Shown here: one piece after another, positions 20,320 through 32,884 of the stretch
Layout: every line of letters begins with the position of its first letter
How positions within the stretch are numbered: position 1 is the stretch's first letter
Assembly (NCBI GenBank): GCA_039621445.1
Contig: CP154955.1
Span: 760,558 to 824,557 of the forward strand
DNA length: 64,000 nucleotides
Source of the DNA: Euglena gracilis
Taxonomy: Eukaryota; Euglenida; Euglenophyceae; Euglenales
Direction of reading: 5' to 3'
Program-made: the position numbers and the translations under genes
Notes under the pieces: model-generated
Database searches by the model: none
What the model was told of the DNA's origin: nothing
Seen by the model: only the letters and a program-made list of their open reading frames with translations

Positions 20320-20484
20320 AGAAAAGGCCGCCAATAAATTGCTGGCCAGCGGAGCCCCTGCGTGAGCGGGAGGGGCTTGGGGCGCCTCCGCTGCCTCCAC
20401 TGCCGCGGCGGCCTTCAGCCGGGCCTCCTCCTCCGCCTGCTTGGCCCGGAGGGCGGCGCGCTGGGAGGGGGACGGGCGGGACAC
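20320..20484 (-). CDS. Exon with Ala/Glu-rich coiled-coil segment
   Basis: The minus strand starts after a CACCATCAG acceptor at 20485. The reading is SRPSPSQRAALRAKQAEEEA, RLKAAAAVEAAEAPQAPPAH, then AGAPLASNLLAAF. GC3-rich, with heptad-like charged and Ala content. It may be the C-terminal tail exon of the membrane protein whose exons lie at 21893-23800 on the same strand, with E6 in the intervening intron. The 3-prime end is unclear. Confidence 0.5.
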
Positions 20485-20905
20485 CTGATGGTGCCTGCAG
20501 GGCCGGGGGGGGGGGGCTCCCCGCTCCCCCGCAAACCCCCTGCAGTGTCTGGGTGAGTGCGTGTCGGCTTCTGGTTTTGGCTGTGCACTGTCACACGGCT
20601 GCCCTTCCAGTTTGACGCATTCTCGACTTCGCCCGCTTCTTGCTGTCGGGCTTCGCGTCAGAACAGTTTTGGCCGGACTCGACTGTACAGGCGGCCGTGG
20701 GGGAGCTGCATTGAAAAGCTGCTCATTTGGCTGGACCCCCCTTCTGACCTCAACCTTCTGGGCCCTGGCTGGGGGTGCTCCTTGTCAGGCTTGCGACCCA
20801 GCATCCAGTTGATGATCGCGGCCACGTCGCCTCTCGCCGAGTAAAGTGTGGGGAAGAATGAGCTGACACCAAATTAAAAACAGCATAACGAAATAATGTG
20901 ACAAC

Positions 20906-21409
20906 CAGGGAATTTCTTGAGGACCCCCCCGGGGGGGTCCAGCCTCCGGCTGGCAAAAAGGCTGCTGGCGGGCCCCCCGGGGGGGTGGGGGGGAGGGGGG
21001 GGGGGGGATCCGGGGCTGGAGGGAGCTGGGCTGGGCTGGGTCGAGGAAAACCAAAAATTTCTAACAACAATAACAACAATAACACATTTTTGCCATTTTC
21101 GACATTTTGATGGGTGGAGCTGGATCAAGGCTGGGGGGTTGTGATGGAGGGGCTATGATGAGGGGAAACAATGCAATGATAAGTGAGCTGGGGAGCCCAG
21201 TTGGCTGGCCAGCCTGCGGCCGGCTGGCCCGGCCTTCGGCCGGCTGGCCCGGCCTCCGGCCGGGCTGGACCCAGCTTTATTTCACTCGACCCCCCCCTGG
21301 GGGGGGGCTCCCAGCCCGAATTTGGGCTGCTGGCTGGATTTGAGTTGCTGGCTGGCTGGACCCCCCCCCCCTGGGGGGTAGGGTACCCTCTGGCTTAAGA
21401 AATTCCCTG
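20906..21409. mobile_element. E6: hAT-like MITE, perfect 8-bp target duplication
   Basis: 504 bp. Ends are CAGGGAATTTCTTGAG (20906-20921) and CTTAAGAAATTCCCTG (21394-21409), with one difference. The target duplication GTGACAAC lies at 20898-20905 and 21410-21417 and is exact. The interior has C-run/G-run hairpins and GCTGGCTGGA motifs; no ORF. A diverged right end of the same type is at about 39130-39219. Confidence 0.92.
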
Positions 21410-21892
21410 GTGACAACACCAAATACCAAATCAATAACGCCCATTGACCCCTCTGATGGATGGGTGAGGAGCGGCGCACATTAAGCCAAATTATGGGCAA
21501 TGGCGCTCGACAGGCAGGAGACAAACACGAATATAACAACAACGACGCTTCCTTTCATACAAAATAGAAGAATTACCTCAGCGTTTCTGCACGAAGCCAG
21601 GCAAGGGGAACAACTTATTGAAAAGAATCATATACTCCAGGTTGTAAATGCCACTAAATTTTCCAGTGTGGATAGGCTGTCCGCAACGCGGTGCGTCAAC
21701 AACACTCCTTGCCAAAATTGCTGTTTTCAGGCCTGACATGACAATCTCGAGCATGAGATTGGGGGGGGGGGGAGGCGTCCCACCTTCATCTGAACAATTT
21801 ATGGAATACAGAAGCAAGCACAGCAGCTCTGAATCTGGGAGCCAATTCCAGGCTGCTGCTCAAATCGATGAAAATTCATATTTGTGATGTGT

Positions 21893-22043
21893 GGGTTCCT
21901 CCCATCAAAGGGGCCGACATGCGCTTCAGCATGGCCACGGCCACCATGGCATATGCCCCGGCCACCGCAGCCATCACGCCGAAGATGGCCGGCGGCGAGC
22001 TCGTCTGGCGAACTGCCCCCGCGCCGCCTACGAAACCGCAGAG
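21893..22043 (-). CDS. Exon: predicted transmembrane segment
   Basis: Minus strand, after a GTTTCGTAG acceptor: GAGAVRQTSSPPAIFGVMAA, VAGAYAMVAVAMLKRMSAPL, MGGTHTSQI, stop. AIFGVMAAVAGAYAMVAVAML is a good membrane helix flanked by a basic residue pair. Phase agreement with the upstream exon could not be shown. Function unknown. Confidence 0.5.
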
Positions 22044-22296
22044 CAGTTGGTTTTTTTGTTTGCAGCGTTCCGTGGGGGCTCCTGCGCACCAAAACCGGGC
22101 CACACGCAGAAACTCTGCCGCTCCAGAGCAAACATCCACCATTTTTTCCCATTTTGGGTGAGGTGGGGAGAACATGCAGGTCAAGTGCGAAACTGTGTTC
22201 ATTTGGAGAATTGGTATGAACATTGGACGGTGCCGACAAATGAGGAGTAGACCGGAGTGTGGCAAGAGACAAAACGAGGGCAAAGGCCGGGGGGTT

Positions 22297-22440
22297 GGCA
22301 GACGCGCTCGGGCACGAGGACGATCTCCTCGATGGCATCAAAGATGATGAACAGGATGGCTGCAACCACCGCCCCGCTCAACACCAACGGCCCCAGGGTG
22401 GCGAACGGAGTTTGGTACAGGTCCCCAGTCGTTAACCCCC
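22297..22440 (-). CDS. Exon: predicted transmembrane segment
   Basis: The minus strand reads GDLYQTPFATLGPLVLSGAV, VAAILFIIFDAIEEIVLVPE, RV. LGPLVLSGAVVAAILFIIF is a membrane helix followed by an acidic patch. It lies upstream of the 21893-22043 helix on the same strand, so the two probably belong to one small membrane protein. Neither splice site is certain. Confidence 0.5.
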
Positions 22441-22562
22441 CCAAAAGAAGCAGTCCCTCAAAAGAAGCAAACCTTTGCTGTGAATCCTTCCATTCGTCTT
22501 CCCCCAGCAACGGCCGATGAATATACACACAGAGAGATAGACATCTATTTTTAGATATATGT

Positions 22563-22579
22563 CCATGTATGTATGTATG

Positions 22580-22611
<32 letters not shown>

Positions 22612-22832
22612 TGTATGTATGTATGTATGTATGTATGTATGTATGTATGTATGTATGTATGTATGTATGTATGTATGTATGTATGTATGTATGTATGTAT
22701 GTATGTATGTATGTATGTATGTATGTATGTATGTATGTATGTATGTATGTATGTATGTATGTATGTATGTATGTGTGTATGTATGTATGTATGTATGTAT
22801 GTATGTATGTATGTATGTATGTATGTATGTAT
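22563..22832. repeat. (ATGT)n microsatellite
   Basis: About 270 bp of near-perfect tetranucleotide repeat. Long MYVC or HTYI readings through it are artefacts. Confidence 0.98.
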
Positions 22833-23654
22833 ATCGACATCTGTGTATACGCACATACATACAACGCAGATTGGCACTTTTTCCTGAGTGGAAAAAAACC
22901 CACCTACCTCCCATTTTTTTGAAACCACCTGCCCACAATCCCCCTGGAATGGGGAAGTCCACCCACAACAACTCAACGTTGGCTGAAAACCTTTAAAGCT
23001 TGCCCAGTCGACCACGTCTTCAGCCGGCTGATTTGACCAAGGCGCACCCCACCGCGCGGGGGGAGAGGGTCAAGCGGCCCAAGCCCGCCCACCCACCTAC
23101 TCCTGAAAACCCACCTAACCATCCCCCCGGTGAGGGTCACGCAAACTTCAACTTCTTTCTGGCACGACCACACTGTGAAACAACAGGCACGGAGCCGTAG
23201 GGCTGCACCAGGGTTCTCAGGAAGGCCTGCTGGGGAGTCAACCCCACCCCAACAAATCACTGGACTCACCATCAACATTTTACGATGGTGGGCCCTTCAG
23301 GCCGAAAAGGGTCTCCCATTTGAACGAAATCGACGAGACAACGTTATAAGCTACCGGGGGGGGGGGGATTGGGGCTAGATAAAATTAGAACCGACAAAAT
23401 TGGAAGCCGAAAAAATTGGTGCCAAACCTGAAAACGGCCGGGAAAAAATTGGCAGGTTTTTTTTGCAAAATGACTGGAAAAAGGGTGATTTTCAAAATTT
23501 TGAGGCATGGTTTTCAAAAAAGGGCCGGAAATTTTTGGCAGGATTTCTGTGCGTCAATTTTTTACAAATCAATTTTTTCGGCCTCCAATTTCTCCCCCGG
23601 TACGGATAAACAAAACTGACACACGGGGGAAGCGGAAGCGCCTTCTCCCACGGA

Positions 23655-23800
23655 GTTGGTGGGACGAGGGGCACCGCCCTGCGCACGGCGAACATCCCCA
23701 TGCTGGACATGTGGGTGACGTGGTCCCACACCTGCGCCAGGCGGGCCCGCCACCCCGCCCCGCCGCTGACCGGAGGCGGCCATCCCCCGGCGTGTGGCCT
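23655..23800 (-). CDS. Candidate exon of the minus-strand membrane-protein gene
   Basis: After a CGGTCAG acceptor-like site the minus strand reads GAGWRARLAQVWDHVTHMSS, MGMFAVRRAVPLVP in a GC3-rich frame. The composition (Trp, Met, hydrophobic, basic) suits a membrane or peripheral protein. It precedes the two transmembrane exons on the same strand. No family recognised. Confidence 0.4.
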
Positions 23801-23819
23801 CGGCCGGCTGCCCACAACA

Positions 23820-24320
23820 TCTCGGGCCAAGTTAGGCCAATTTGGGCCAATTTGGGTCAATTTCGACCTTTTTAGGCATTTTAGGCCAATTTGGGCCGAT
23901 TTACCCCCCCCCCCTATGTCCAACGACCAGTAACCTCTGTCCTCCGACCAGGGGGGTGGTCGTTGGACATAGGGTAGTGACCAAAAAGGTGTCCTCTGAC
24001 CGGGGGGGTGGTCGTTGGACATGGGGTCAAAAAAAAGTTGGTGGGCACCCGGGTCCCTAACCACCCAAAAATGCCCCAATTTTCCCTTCCGGCGCTTCGC
24101 GCCGAAAATTTTGGGCAATTTTGACAAATTTTTGTCCAAAAAGTGTCAAAAATGGCATTTTGGCCAAATTTTTGGCCAATTTCTGGGCAAAATTTTTCGT
24201 CCCGGCGCTTCGCGCCGGGACCAAAAATTTGGTCAAACCTCCGAAAAGGTGTCCTCCGACCGGGGGGGTGGTCATTGGACATAGGGGGGTCGTTGGACAT
24301 AGGGGGGGGGTAGGCCACGG
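23820..24320. repeat. GGTCGTTGGACATAGGG repeats with GGCGCTTCGCGCC hairpins
   Basis: GG(T)GGTCGTTGGACATAGGG-type motifs occur at about 23950, 24005, 24265 and 24285, with the complement at about 23915. GGCGCTTCGCGCC hairpins lie at about 24092 and 24203. 23820-23895 is a GGCCAATTTGGG-type short array. The composition resembles the C/G-run MITEs, but no duplicated target was found. Confidence 0.55.
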
Positions 24321-24599
24321 CCAACCCCGGTGGCCCCCACGCCAAACAATTGCAAAAGACACCGGAACGCAAATGAGGGCCGGCCCAAATTGGAACGCAG
24401 CATAAATAACAATGATGCATGTCCAAGGGCCCAGGTTGCCGGAGTGCAAATACCTACCCGTTCTTAACCCCCCCCCAAGATCTTGACGCTCATACTGAAA
24501 ATATATTTCCGCAAAATAACTCCCTAAAAACCCTTTTGACCCGTTTTCCATTTTGCGCACAAATTGTTATCCCAGCTGAATCAAAGAAAGCTCTGCTTC

Positions 24600-24896
24600 A
24601 CCCGGGGGGGGGTTACCTCCAATTTACCTCCAATTACCTCCAGTTTACCTCCAATTTGGGGATGGCGACCTCATCGCCGGCGTCACCCGGTGTGCTGGCG
24701 GTGGCATTGGCCTGGTCGGCGGGGCGCACAGTGGTGGAGTCCGCAGTCACACCGCTGGCTGGGGGAGAGGGAGGGGAGGAAGGGGAGGAGCGGCCAGGGT
24801 CTGATGCAGGGCGGTGCCCAATTCCAGGCCCAATGCAAAGCTGTGTGGAATGACATCGTCCAGCTTGGGACCCTGACCAACGCCTTCTCACAAAAG
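24600..24896. other. TTACCTCCAATT array next to a GC-rich coding-like patch
   Basis: 24612-24656 is a tandem TTACCTCCAATT-type array. 24660-24896 is GC-rich and looks coding on either strand. On the plus strand, FQAQCKAVWNDIVQLGTLTN and AFSQK end at a CAAAAG/GTGAAT donor. On the minus strand, the reading is SGVTADSTTVRPADQANATA and STPGDAGDE. The strand cannot be decided. Confidence 0.35.
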
Positions 24897-24899
24897 GTG

Positions 24900-27800
24900 A
24901 ATTTTGGCCAGGGAGCTGTCACCGGACAAGCCAGCTGGTGCAAACCCCCCCACCCCGGAACCTGAGTGCATGCTCTTGCCCTGGAAGATGCCATTTGACC
25001 CAGGACTGACACAGGTCAAAAATCTGTTCCCAGCCCGTAATGAGCCCCAACCTCAACCCAGGCACACTTTTGATCATCGTTGCTTGCAAGCTGAAGGGCT
25101 GTGTGTTCACGAATCTGAACAACCTCTGAAAAGCCCTGCAAAATGTGTTTCTGCCTACCGGAAATTTCATGTCAATGTGCAGCCGCATGCTATGGCCACA
25201 TGTATCTAATCCCCACCAGGCTGTTTTTTTTAACCAACCCTGGGGGGGAGGGGGGTCCGGAGTGCCAATGAGTGCCTGCCCAGGCAGGGGCTACCCCCCC
25301 CCGGGGGGGGGTCGGATTTCGGTTTGTGCCCAGGAACTTTCCTCGGAAAATAGGCCATTTTTCTTGAAAATAGGCCTTTTTTGAGCGCAAATAGGCACTC
25401 TTGACCAAGTGCCCTACCCCCCCCGGGGGGGGGGTCGGATTTGGGGGCCCTACACCCCTCTGGTGCGGGAAAAGCATCAAACTTTCCACAACCTCAAACA
25501 CATTGGTCATTTCCTGGATTCTCAACAAATTCGTAGCTCAGAAGAAAGACCTTGATCATCTTTTGGTGCCCTGTTTTTTATGTTGTGTCTCACTTCACAG
25601 CCACTGTGAGCGATTTGGGGGGGATGACTTGCGCCGTCTGGGGGTGTTATTTTTGGATTTTGTTCAACCTGACTCAGGGTTATTTTGGGGGTTTTATTTG
25701 GGGGGAGTTTGCTATTTTTGGGGGGTTGCATAGGTTTTTAAAATTGAGCAATCACCACCACAACTTCGCAGGGGGGAGGGAATGGGGAAGAAATGGGGAG
25801 ATCTGGGCGGTAAGAAATTTTTCTGACTTTTTAGCACCAAACAATTGAAAAAAAAATCCACAAACTAGACGTTGTGCCATAAATGCTGAAGAAGAAAAAT
25901 GGGGAAAGCGAAAGGCCAAGCCCTTCTCCATCTTGTCAGCCTGCACCTTCACATCAGTCCCTGAGGGGGGCTGACGGGCTGGCTCAACACCGTGCGGTAG
26001 GAGCCGAGGGAGGCAGAGTGGGCGCACGCCGTTGCTTCGGGGCCGGGGTCGGCCACCCCCCAAGCAACGGCATGGGGAGGAGGTGCTGAACGCCCGGCGG
26101 GCGAGGGGGCCCGGGTTGCGGGGCGGAACGTGCACGCACGCTACCTGCGGGAGAGACGGCAGCCCCGCCCGCAGAGCCCCGGGCACAAGGCACGCGTATG
26201 GACTGTATGGCGTTCACACTGTGACCCCAAACCCACCCCCAGCCGCAGACCCATTTGTGACGGGCGGCAGATTCGCTGCGAGCATCACCTTTCCCCTGGC
26301 TCGGGCCAACCACCCAAATTGTTTGTTGAAATGGCACCACCCACCCGCTTGACCCTGGAAGAAACCTGCAGGTCGAGTTAAACAGAGTTATGCCACTAAA
26401 TTAGCCTGGACCAAGCGGTCAACCCCAACAGCCTAAGTCAACTTGGGGGTGGGGGGGGTCCAAACTGACTTCAACATTTGGGGGGATCCATAGGTATGAA
26501 GCGTGCCATGCATATCTTAAAAAGTAAAATAAAAAATATTTCGACTTCGTTTTCACATGCTTACAGAATAAGACATAAAACATACATAGCACATTTCCAG
26601 ACATGATACATTTCCCGAGAAATATCACTTCCCAGATGCTAGCGGTCAAGCAGTCAAAGAACGTTGCGCAAAACTGCTTGCACTGCATCAACCCAATCAA
26701 CACTGCCTCACCAGAGGAAAAAAGAACTGTTGGAGTCCAAAAAAAGCACCAATGAGGAAGGAGAGGATACTTCAGTGCATCGTCCATGCGAGATGTCAAG
26801 CCATGGGAAGTTTCCTTTCCAGGTCTGTTTGCAAAAGTCATTTCGCACGGACTTGAGTCGTGCAGTGCCGGAAGTTCTGGCCGCCCCTCCACAGGACAGC
26901 CACAAACGTCAACAGCAGGAGGACACAATCACAAATCAACCTGCTGCAAAACCATCATTTTCAGGTTCAATCAATAACACCATTACAAATGAACCTCAAG
27001 AAAAGTGAAAAGTTGGTTTGTTCACATGCCTCATTGTCGCCTTCTTGGAATGATTGAAAAAAAAAACAAGCAACAACAGACGAGAAGAAAAAAAACAAGC
27101 ATCGTTTGGATACTTATTTATAGCAATTCGCAAATCAACCTTGCCATTGACCAACATTCAGTTGGTCACACAAAATATGCAATGTCAAAGAGAAATGCTC
27201 ATAGGGTGTCCTACTGTGCATGTTTTGCGGGTTATTCAAATTCAATTTCAAAAAGTTGAAAAGACACAAAATATACCGCAGAAGGAAAATTTCGAAGTTG
27301 GTATTCACAAAAAAGGAAATTCGTGACTTGCACCCCACCCCTTCAATGGAATTTGACGTTTTCTTTTTGTGTTTAAAATGTTTGAATAGCACTCACCGGC
27401 TCCGAATTGGAAAACATGTTGGTGGAAAACATTGGTAAACATAAACAGCATAACCTGTTACAGTCCTGTCAAAAATTACAGGGGAAAAAATTATTGGGAA
27501 CAACCAAATTCTTCCATGATTTCTTTCCCTGTAATCTTTGCCACCCGTACCTTTCCAACGGCCCTTGAGCAACGCACGAAGAGTGGACCAACAAGCCCCT
27601 TGGCAAGCCAAGAACCCTGTTTATTGTTTACAAGGCAAATTACAGTGGAGTGGTCAGGAAAGCACCCGTCACAAACATGGGCACTGCAAATAGAGCAGTT
27701 TCACAGTTTGGCCAAAACAAGAAGAGGGGCACGTTTTCTCGGTTGCTCATTGAGTACAGTCTTGGGGACTGCTGATCCATCCATTTTCAGAATTTCTGAG

Positions 27801-29780
27801 TTGTAAGGAAAAAATTGACGTGCTTCCCAATTTTCTCCACAATTCTTAAAAAAAATTTCTACCTCAAAATTTTCCTGAATTTAATTTTCCAAAAATATAA
27901 ATTTTCCCAAAAAATTTCCCTGTAATTTTTGATTCCCGTAATTTTTGTTCACTGTAGTTTTTTTCAGCACAGTAATTCTATCAGCTTCACATTGCGAGTA
28001 TTCTTAATGCATGGGTGCAGTGCATCCTGCCTCCTTGGGCCCACCTGACTTGGGCCTGAAGGATGAAAGCGTTGCTGGGCAAACGGCGACGGCCAGGGTG
28101 TCCACTGATGACCGGCCCTCGGCTCACGCACAGAGAAGGGGACACCTTGGTGCGGTAACTGACCGACTTGCCACAGGGGGCGCCTTCAAGGGATCTCCCC
28201 GGGATGTGGCCCCCCCCCCCCCCGGAAAGTGGGAAGCCTTGAGGAGGTGGGTAGGCCTGGTGGGGGGGTCGGCCCCCCACCCACCTCAACATTTTCACCA
28301 ATTTTGGGAAAACGGAAATGTTGGCTGGGGAAAAATTTTGAAATTTTAAAATGAACACAAAATGCTGATTTTTTGATGGAAAACTACATCCTTTCACAAA
28401 AAAAATTCAAAAGTATCAGGTTGAAAAATTGGTGGTTTTTAGGAGGGGGTGAAAAAACGAAGTTCAAAAAAATTGGACCAAATTTTGGCACAATCAAATT
28501 TTACTAACATTTTTTCTCTTAGAATTTTTTTTTGGAATTTAAATCGGACCCAAAAAATTTGGGCTTTATGGACGTAAAAGGGGCGTAAATCAGGCCAAAA
28601 TTATTCAATAGAAGAATATAATATATTATAATATATAATAATAACCCCCGCCCAAATAATACCCCCCGGGGTATTATTTTTTCGCCTGAAGTCCCGGCCC
28701 GAGGGGGGGGGGGTATTATTTGGGGAGGAATTTTCAAATTTCGAAAATTTTTGAAGTCCCGTAAGACCCAAAATAGCACCCAAAATTTCCCTTTGGGGTC
28801 ATTTTTTGTACTTGTTGTCAGAGATTCTGATTTTTACCTACATTTTCTGATTAAAATCCGGGCCTTCGGCCCAACCCCGGGGGGGGGGGTATTATTTCGG
28901 CGGCCAAAGTCGGACACCGAGGGGAGGGGTATTATTTGGGGGGTTTTTGCAACAATCCTTGATTTTTCTTTGAAAATGAAGGCAAAATTGGTCATTTTTT
29001 GAATTTTTTGAGCATTTCTATTTTGGGGAAAACCCCAAAGCATTTAAAAAAAATGGGCAACATGCACAAAATTTAGGGAAAAAGGTTTTTTCTTGCTCAT
29101 TTTCTGGCATGCTGTGCCGGAAGTAAAATTTCGCTATTTTTGGAGTCCTGCCAGGGGGGGTGGGGGTGGACCCCTCCCAACATTTGGGGGGGTGTCGGTA
29201 ACCCCCCCACCCGCCTCAATACCAAAGGGCTTCCCATCCATCTTCCCCCCCCCCCAGGGAACTGCAGGAAGCCGGGCTGGCCGCCAGGTAAGAGATCAAG
29301 AGTGAGTGCTTGGAGGCAGGAAGCCACAACAAATGGCTCGACCCTCGTTGCCTGTCAACCAGGCAGGTTTTTCATGGACTGGGACTGGGGAGGGTCTCAA
29401 ATTGACTCCAAGAACAAGAGGGGAAGGGTCGACTCTCAAAGTTGGCCTTCGCATACTGTGCTGTCGTGCCCTTTCCATGCGCCATTTTTACATCAATTCC
29501 CTCCGGGGGGCAACACAATATCAAAAACACTCCCAGGGAAAGTGAGGCAAATTGCAAGGCACCCAAAATCCGCTTTGAGGCACACAAACACCAGTGCCGT
29601 CACTCCCCCAGCCGGGGCGAGGGCCGGGCCGGCAGCACCGCATGAGCGCCGAGGGGGGAGGCGGGGCCCAGGCAGCGGAACAGGGACCGCAGGGCAGGAG
29701 GCCGGGGAAGCATGCCTGCGGGGCGGAGTGCAGGGTTATTTTTTTTCCTTGCATCCTGGGGTGTGCGTGCCTCCACCCCC
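24900..29780. other. No confident gene; scattered repeats
   Basis: 25230-25480 has two C-run/G-run hairpin blocks about 150 bp apart. 26000-26165 is GC-rich and possibly exonic on the minus strand, but three frames compete. 27465-27485 and 27925-27945 form an inverted pair around CAAAAATTACAGGG, perhaps an eroded element. 29590-29740 is GC-rich and ambiguous. ORFs of up to 140 codons here lack recognisable motifs. Confidence 0.35.
28560..28960. repeat. AAATAATACCCCCC repeat, copy 1
   Basis: Blocks of AAATAATACCCCCC or its complement surround TTCGAAAATTTTTGAAGTCC, CAGAGATTCTGATTTTTACC and GGGCCTTCGGCCC. The same order of blocks is found inverted at 55555-55945, so this is a dispersed element. 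No inverted ends or target duplication were recognised. Confidence 0.7.
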
Positions 29781-29794
29781 GCCAGGCACCACGG

Positions 29795-30432
29795 CATGCT
29801 TGTGCTTACCGACCGGGGGGGGGTGGGGGGGGTGCTATGGGGTGCCTGCCCCTAGCAGGTTCCGGGCCCCCGGCGCCTTCCGGGGTCGGAGGCAGGGTTC
29901 GATATAAGGAGAGGAGGGGGGGGGTGGTCCGGACCCCCCACTGCGGGCCAGGAGGGGGGGGGGGGGGGGGGGCACCCCCCCACCTAAACAGTGGCACGGT
30001 CAGGGTGACCGAAAATTTTTGACCCCCCAAAACGACCAAAAGTGCCATTTTGGGTACTTTTTGGGCAAAAATTGGCCAAAAATTCAAGAAAACTTCGGCG
30101 CGAAGCGCCGGAGGAAAAAATTGGCCCTTTTTGGGGGGGGGGTCCCGGGCACCCCCCCCCCCCCCCCCCAGGGGCGGGCCCGGACCCCCTTCCAGGTGGG
30201 GGGGGGGGGGTGGTCCGGACCCCCCTGCGGGCCAGGGGGGGGGGGGACACCCCCCCCCCTAAACCATGTACGCCCTCCTTAAATCGAACCCTGTTCGGAG
30301 GGGGGTGCCTGCTATATGGGCAGGCACCCCCAAAACCCTACCGCCCCCCCCCCCGAGGGGGTCGGATTGGTTGCTATGGGGTGCCTGCCCCTAGCACCCC
30401 ATGGGGTAGGCACCCGACTAAGCACAAGCTTG
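29795..30432. mobile_element. E7: hAT-like MITE containing nested E8
   Basis: Ends are CATGCTTGTGCTTA (29795-29808) and TAAGCACAAGCTTG (30419-30432), with one difference. The 8-bp duplication is CACCACGG at 29787-29794 and 30433-30440, exact. Without E8 the element is only about 230 bp. GTGCCTGCCCCTAGCA-type motifs repeat on both sides of the nested insertion. Confidence 0.9.
29893..30293. mobile_element. E8: MITE nested in E7
   Basis: 401 bp. Ends are CAGGGTTCGATATAAGGAG and CTCCTTAAATCGAACCCTG (one difference). Flanks are GTCGGAGG (29885-29892) and TTCGGAGG (30294-30301), 7 of 8 identical. The interior holds G/C runs and the GGCGCGAAGCGCC hairpin. Its position inside E7 orders the insertions: E7 first, then E8. 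Confidence 0.88.
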
Positions 30433-30439
30433 CACCACG

Positions 30440-32300
30440 GTAATGCTTGGTTCTCCAGCCGGCCGTGGTCGGCCCTCGTCAGCCTTGGCTCGCAAATAGG
30501 AAATTGTAGATGGGGTACATAATGCGTCCATGAGAAAAAGACATGCAACAATGGCTCAACGTTACGGTAAATATGTGTTAAAATTCCCAAAATGGCACAA
30601 CCGAACCTGGAATGGAATTGAATGGAATGCAGCAATTGACCGCCAAAAGGAAAAAAGTGAGCAAAAAAAACCAGCTGTGGACAGAAATTTTGAAATGTGC
30701 CCAATGACAATTGGTTATATTAATTTCGGTCACTTTTGTCTCTGACACTTCCTTCATCGCCTTGCAGCATCAATTATCCGAAGTACTTGGCGGAAGCACG
30801 AAGCAGAGATTTTTAAAACCTTGAATGAATATGGATGAATAATTATTTAAATTTCAACGATTTTGGAAACAAAATATCCACAGCAAACCTGGATCAAAAC
30901 CATCATTTTTGTGTAACTTAACTTACACCATTCCATGTTTACACATACCACCTTTGCAACAACAACTTTCGACCAGATGTATCCCTCCTGCCAATTCAAA
31001 GCCCCTTGTCACTCTTGTCTAAGCATCCCGCCCCGGTTCTTACCCATCTAATAAATAAATAAAATAATAAAGGTCGTGTTCTCAGGGAGCCTAACGTTGT
31101 GTGCGTTTTTAACAGATTTCACGAAAATTTCGAAATTTTAGAAACTGAAGCCTGGTTTGGTGAGATACTGTTGATTGTTGCATCCAAATGCGTTTAAGTT
31201 CAACAGCGGACCCCTGAAATGAGGGGATCTTGTTCTTTTCGTGCGAAGTGCCATTTTTTGGAGGAAAAATATTTGCCCTTGTCTCCTGGTTGTTACCCAT
31301 ATTTTGGCAAAATAAGACCCCCCCGGTTCTTATCCATCTTTTTGCGTGCCTAGACAGGGGTTGGTTTGGCCACGGGCTGTTGATTTGACAAAACACGGCA
31401 CAATCCTCAAGAAAATGATATCACAATCAAAAAAGGTATGTTGAATTCAAATTTCAAGGTTTTATTTAGACAAATCATGGAAAAATGTGCTCGTCTGACA
31501 CACAAAAAATGTGTAACGGTAATTGCAGTTGCAATTGTTTTCTGGGCAAATAAATCTGTGTCCACATGTATGAAATATTTGCAAAGAGCAGGGGTACATG
31601 TGTGAGAAACGATGTTTTAAATTGCCTTTTCCTCCGCACCTGCTGGTTCTTTTTTCCCTCCCATCTGTCGTAGTGGTGTAGGGCCGACCCCAGGCTCTTT
31701 TGGCAGACAAGCATCACCTTGAGCTGTTTTGGAGGTGTTTCAGAGGAATCTTTCCAGGCACTAAAATGTTTCACTCGTTTTAGTCTTTTCAATGAATTTC
31801 TGGGCAGAGAGCCTTCCCCGTTTTTTTGTCTTCTCTGGTCGAAAATGGTTTGAGCAAGAAGGTGGGATGTAGATGTGAATCAAAATAAACCGGTGTGTCA
31901 GGATGAAATGCACACCAACTCTCAAAGGCAAATATCAAACTGCACAGTAAACCAAGGACAAGAGGTTGACAGCATGCTCCGGCATGCATGGTCTTTCACC
32001 TATGCCCATCAATGGCAAAATCCTGCCAGGATTGAAAGTGGGAGACCAAGCCAAGCGGTGCAGCTAGAAGGTTCTCTGCAATTCTGAACGTCTACACAAT
32101 TTTTTTATGGGGGCAAAATGTGTCTTTTAAGGCTCAGACCAGTTTTCCGGCCTCTTTTTGACTCAGAAGACCATTCCCTGTGGGGGGAATGGTTCCCGGG
32201 CCGGAGCCCCGCATGGGGGGTTCCGCTCCATGTGCCTCGGCATTGGTTCCTCCAATAACATCTGGCAAATTTTGGATTTAGAAAGAGAAAAAAATTGTTT
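30440..32300. other. No gene seen
   Basis: Ordinary AT/GC-balanced sequence without coding bias, splice-bounded exons or recognised repeats. A TAAATAAATAAAATAATAA tract is at about 31050. Confidence 0.4.
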
Positions 32301-32310
32301 TAGATAACCT

Positions 32311-32359
32311 GGTTTTGTGGTGCGACAGCCTCCCCACTGGGCTGTCGCACCACAAAACC
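32311..32359. repeat. 20-bp perfect stem, 9-base loop hairpin
   Basis: GGTTTTGTGGTGCGACAGCC (32311-32330) is followed after nine bases by its exact complement (32340-32359). It could be a small-RNA precursor-like hairpin or a minimal fold-back element; no flanking duplication was noted. Confidence 0.9.
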
Positions 32360-32884
32360 GGAAACTGGGAAGTCCCATGCCTGGAAAGCTTTGCCCCCAG
32401 AGATTTTAAAAGAAAGAAATAAGCAAATATTCTGATGACTTTTGAGCCCTCCCCGTCCTAAATTCTGCATCTGGCTGAGGAGTTCCAAGTTCGGGAGAAA
32501 ACGTCCCTTACACCAGCTCTCGCGCTCTCTGCAACCTCGGGCCTTTCCAACACTTAAGCCCCCGGGAGGAAAGAGATCCAGCCAGCCAGCCAGCTGCCTT
32601 TTCAAGCCCTAGAACCCCCTCCCCTGTATCGATGAATTTCAATTTCTGTCCAGCTGCCCCTCTGGCAGATGGGCAAATTTTTTTTGGGTTGCAGGGTACC
32701 AGAAATAGATCAAAATCGGGCAGTGATGGTCGACAAGTCTACTTTTGGTCTGGAACTCTAATTCTTCAATATTGGTACTTATTTGCACTTCCGATGTTTT
32801 GGCACCCACTTGACACATCTGGCCCATTTCCAGCCAATGGACCCCCACCAGGTGTGGTGGGGTGGTGGGGGCGGGAGTGGTCAG

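Noticed and set aside
29893-30293. GGTTCGAT boxes as tRNA-derived SINE promoters
   Set aside because: They are the inverted ends of element E8, with an 8-bp duplication outside them.
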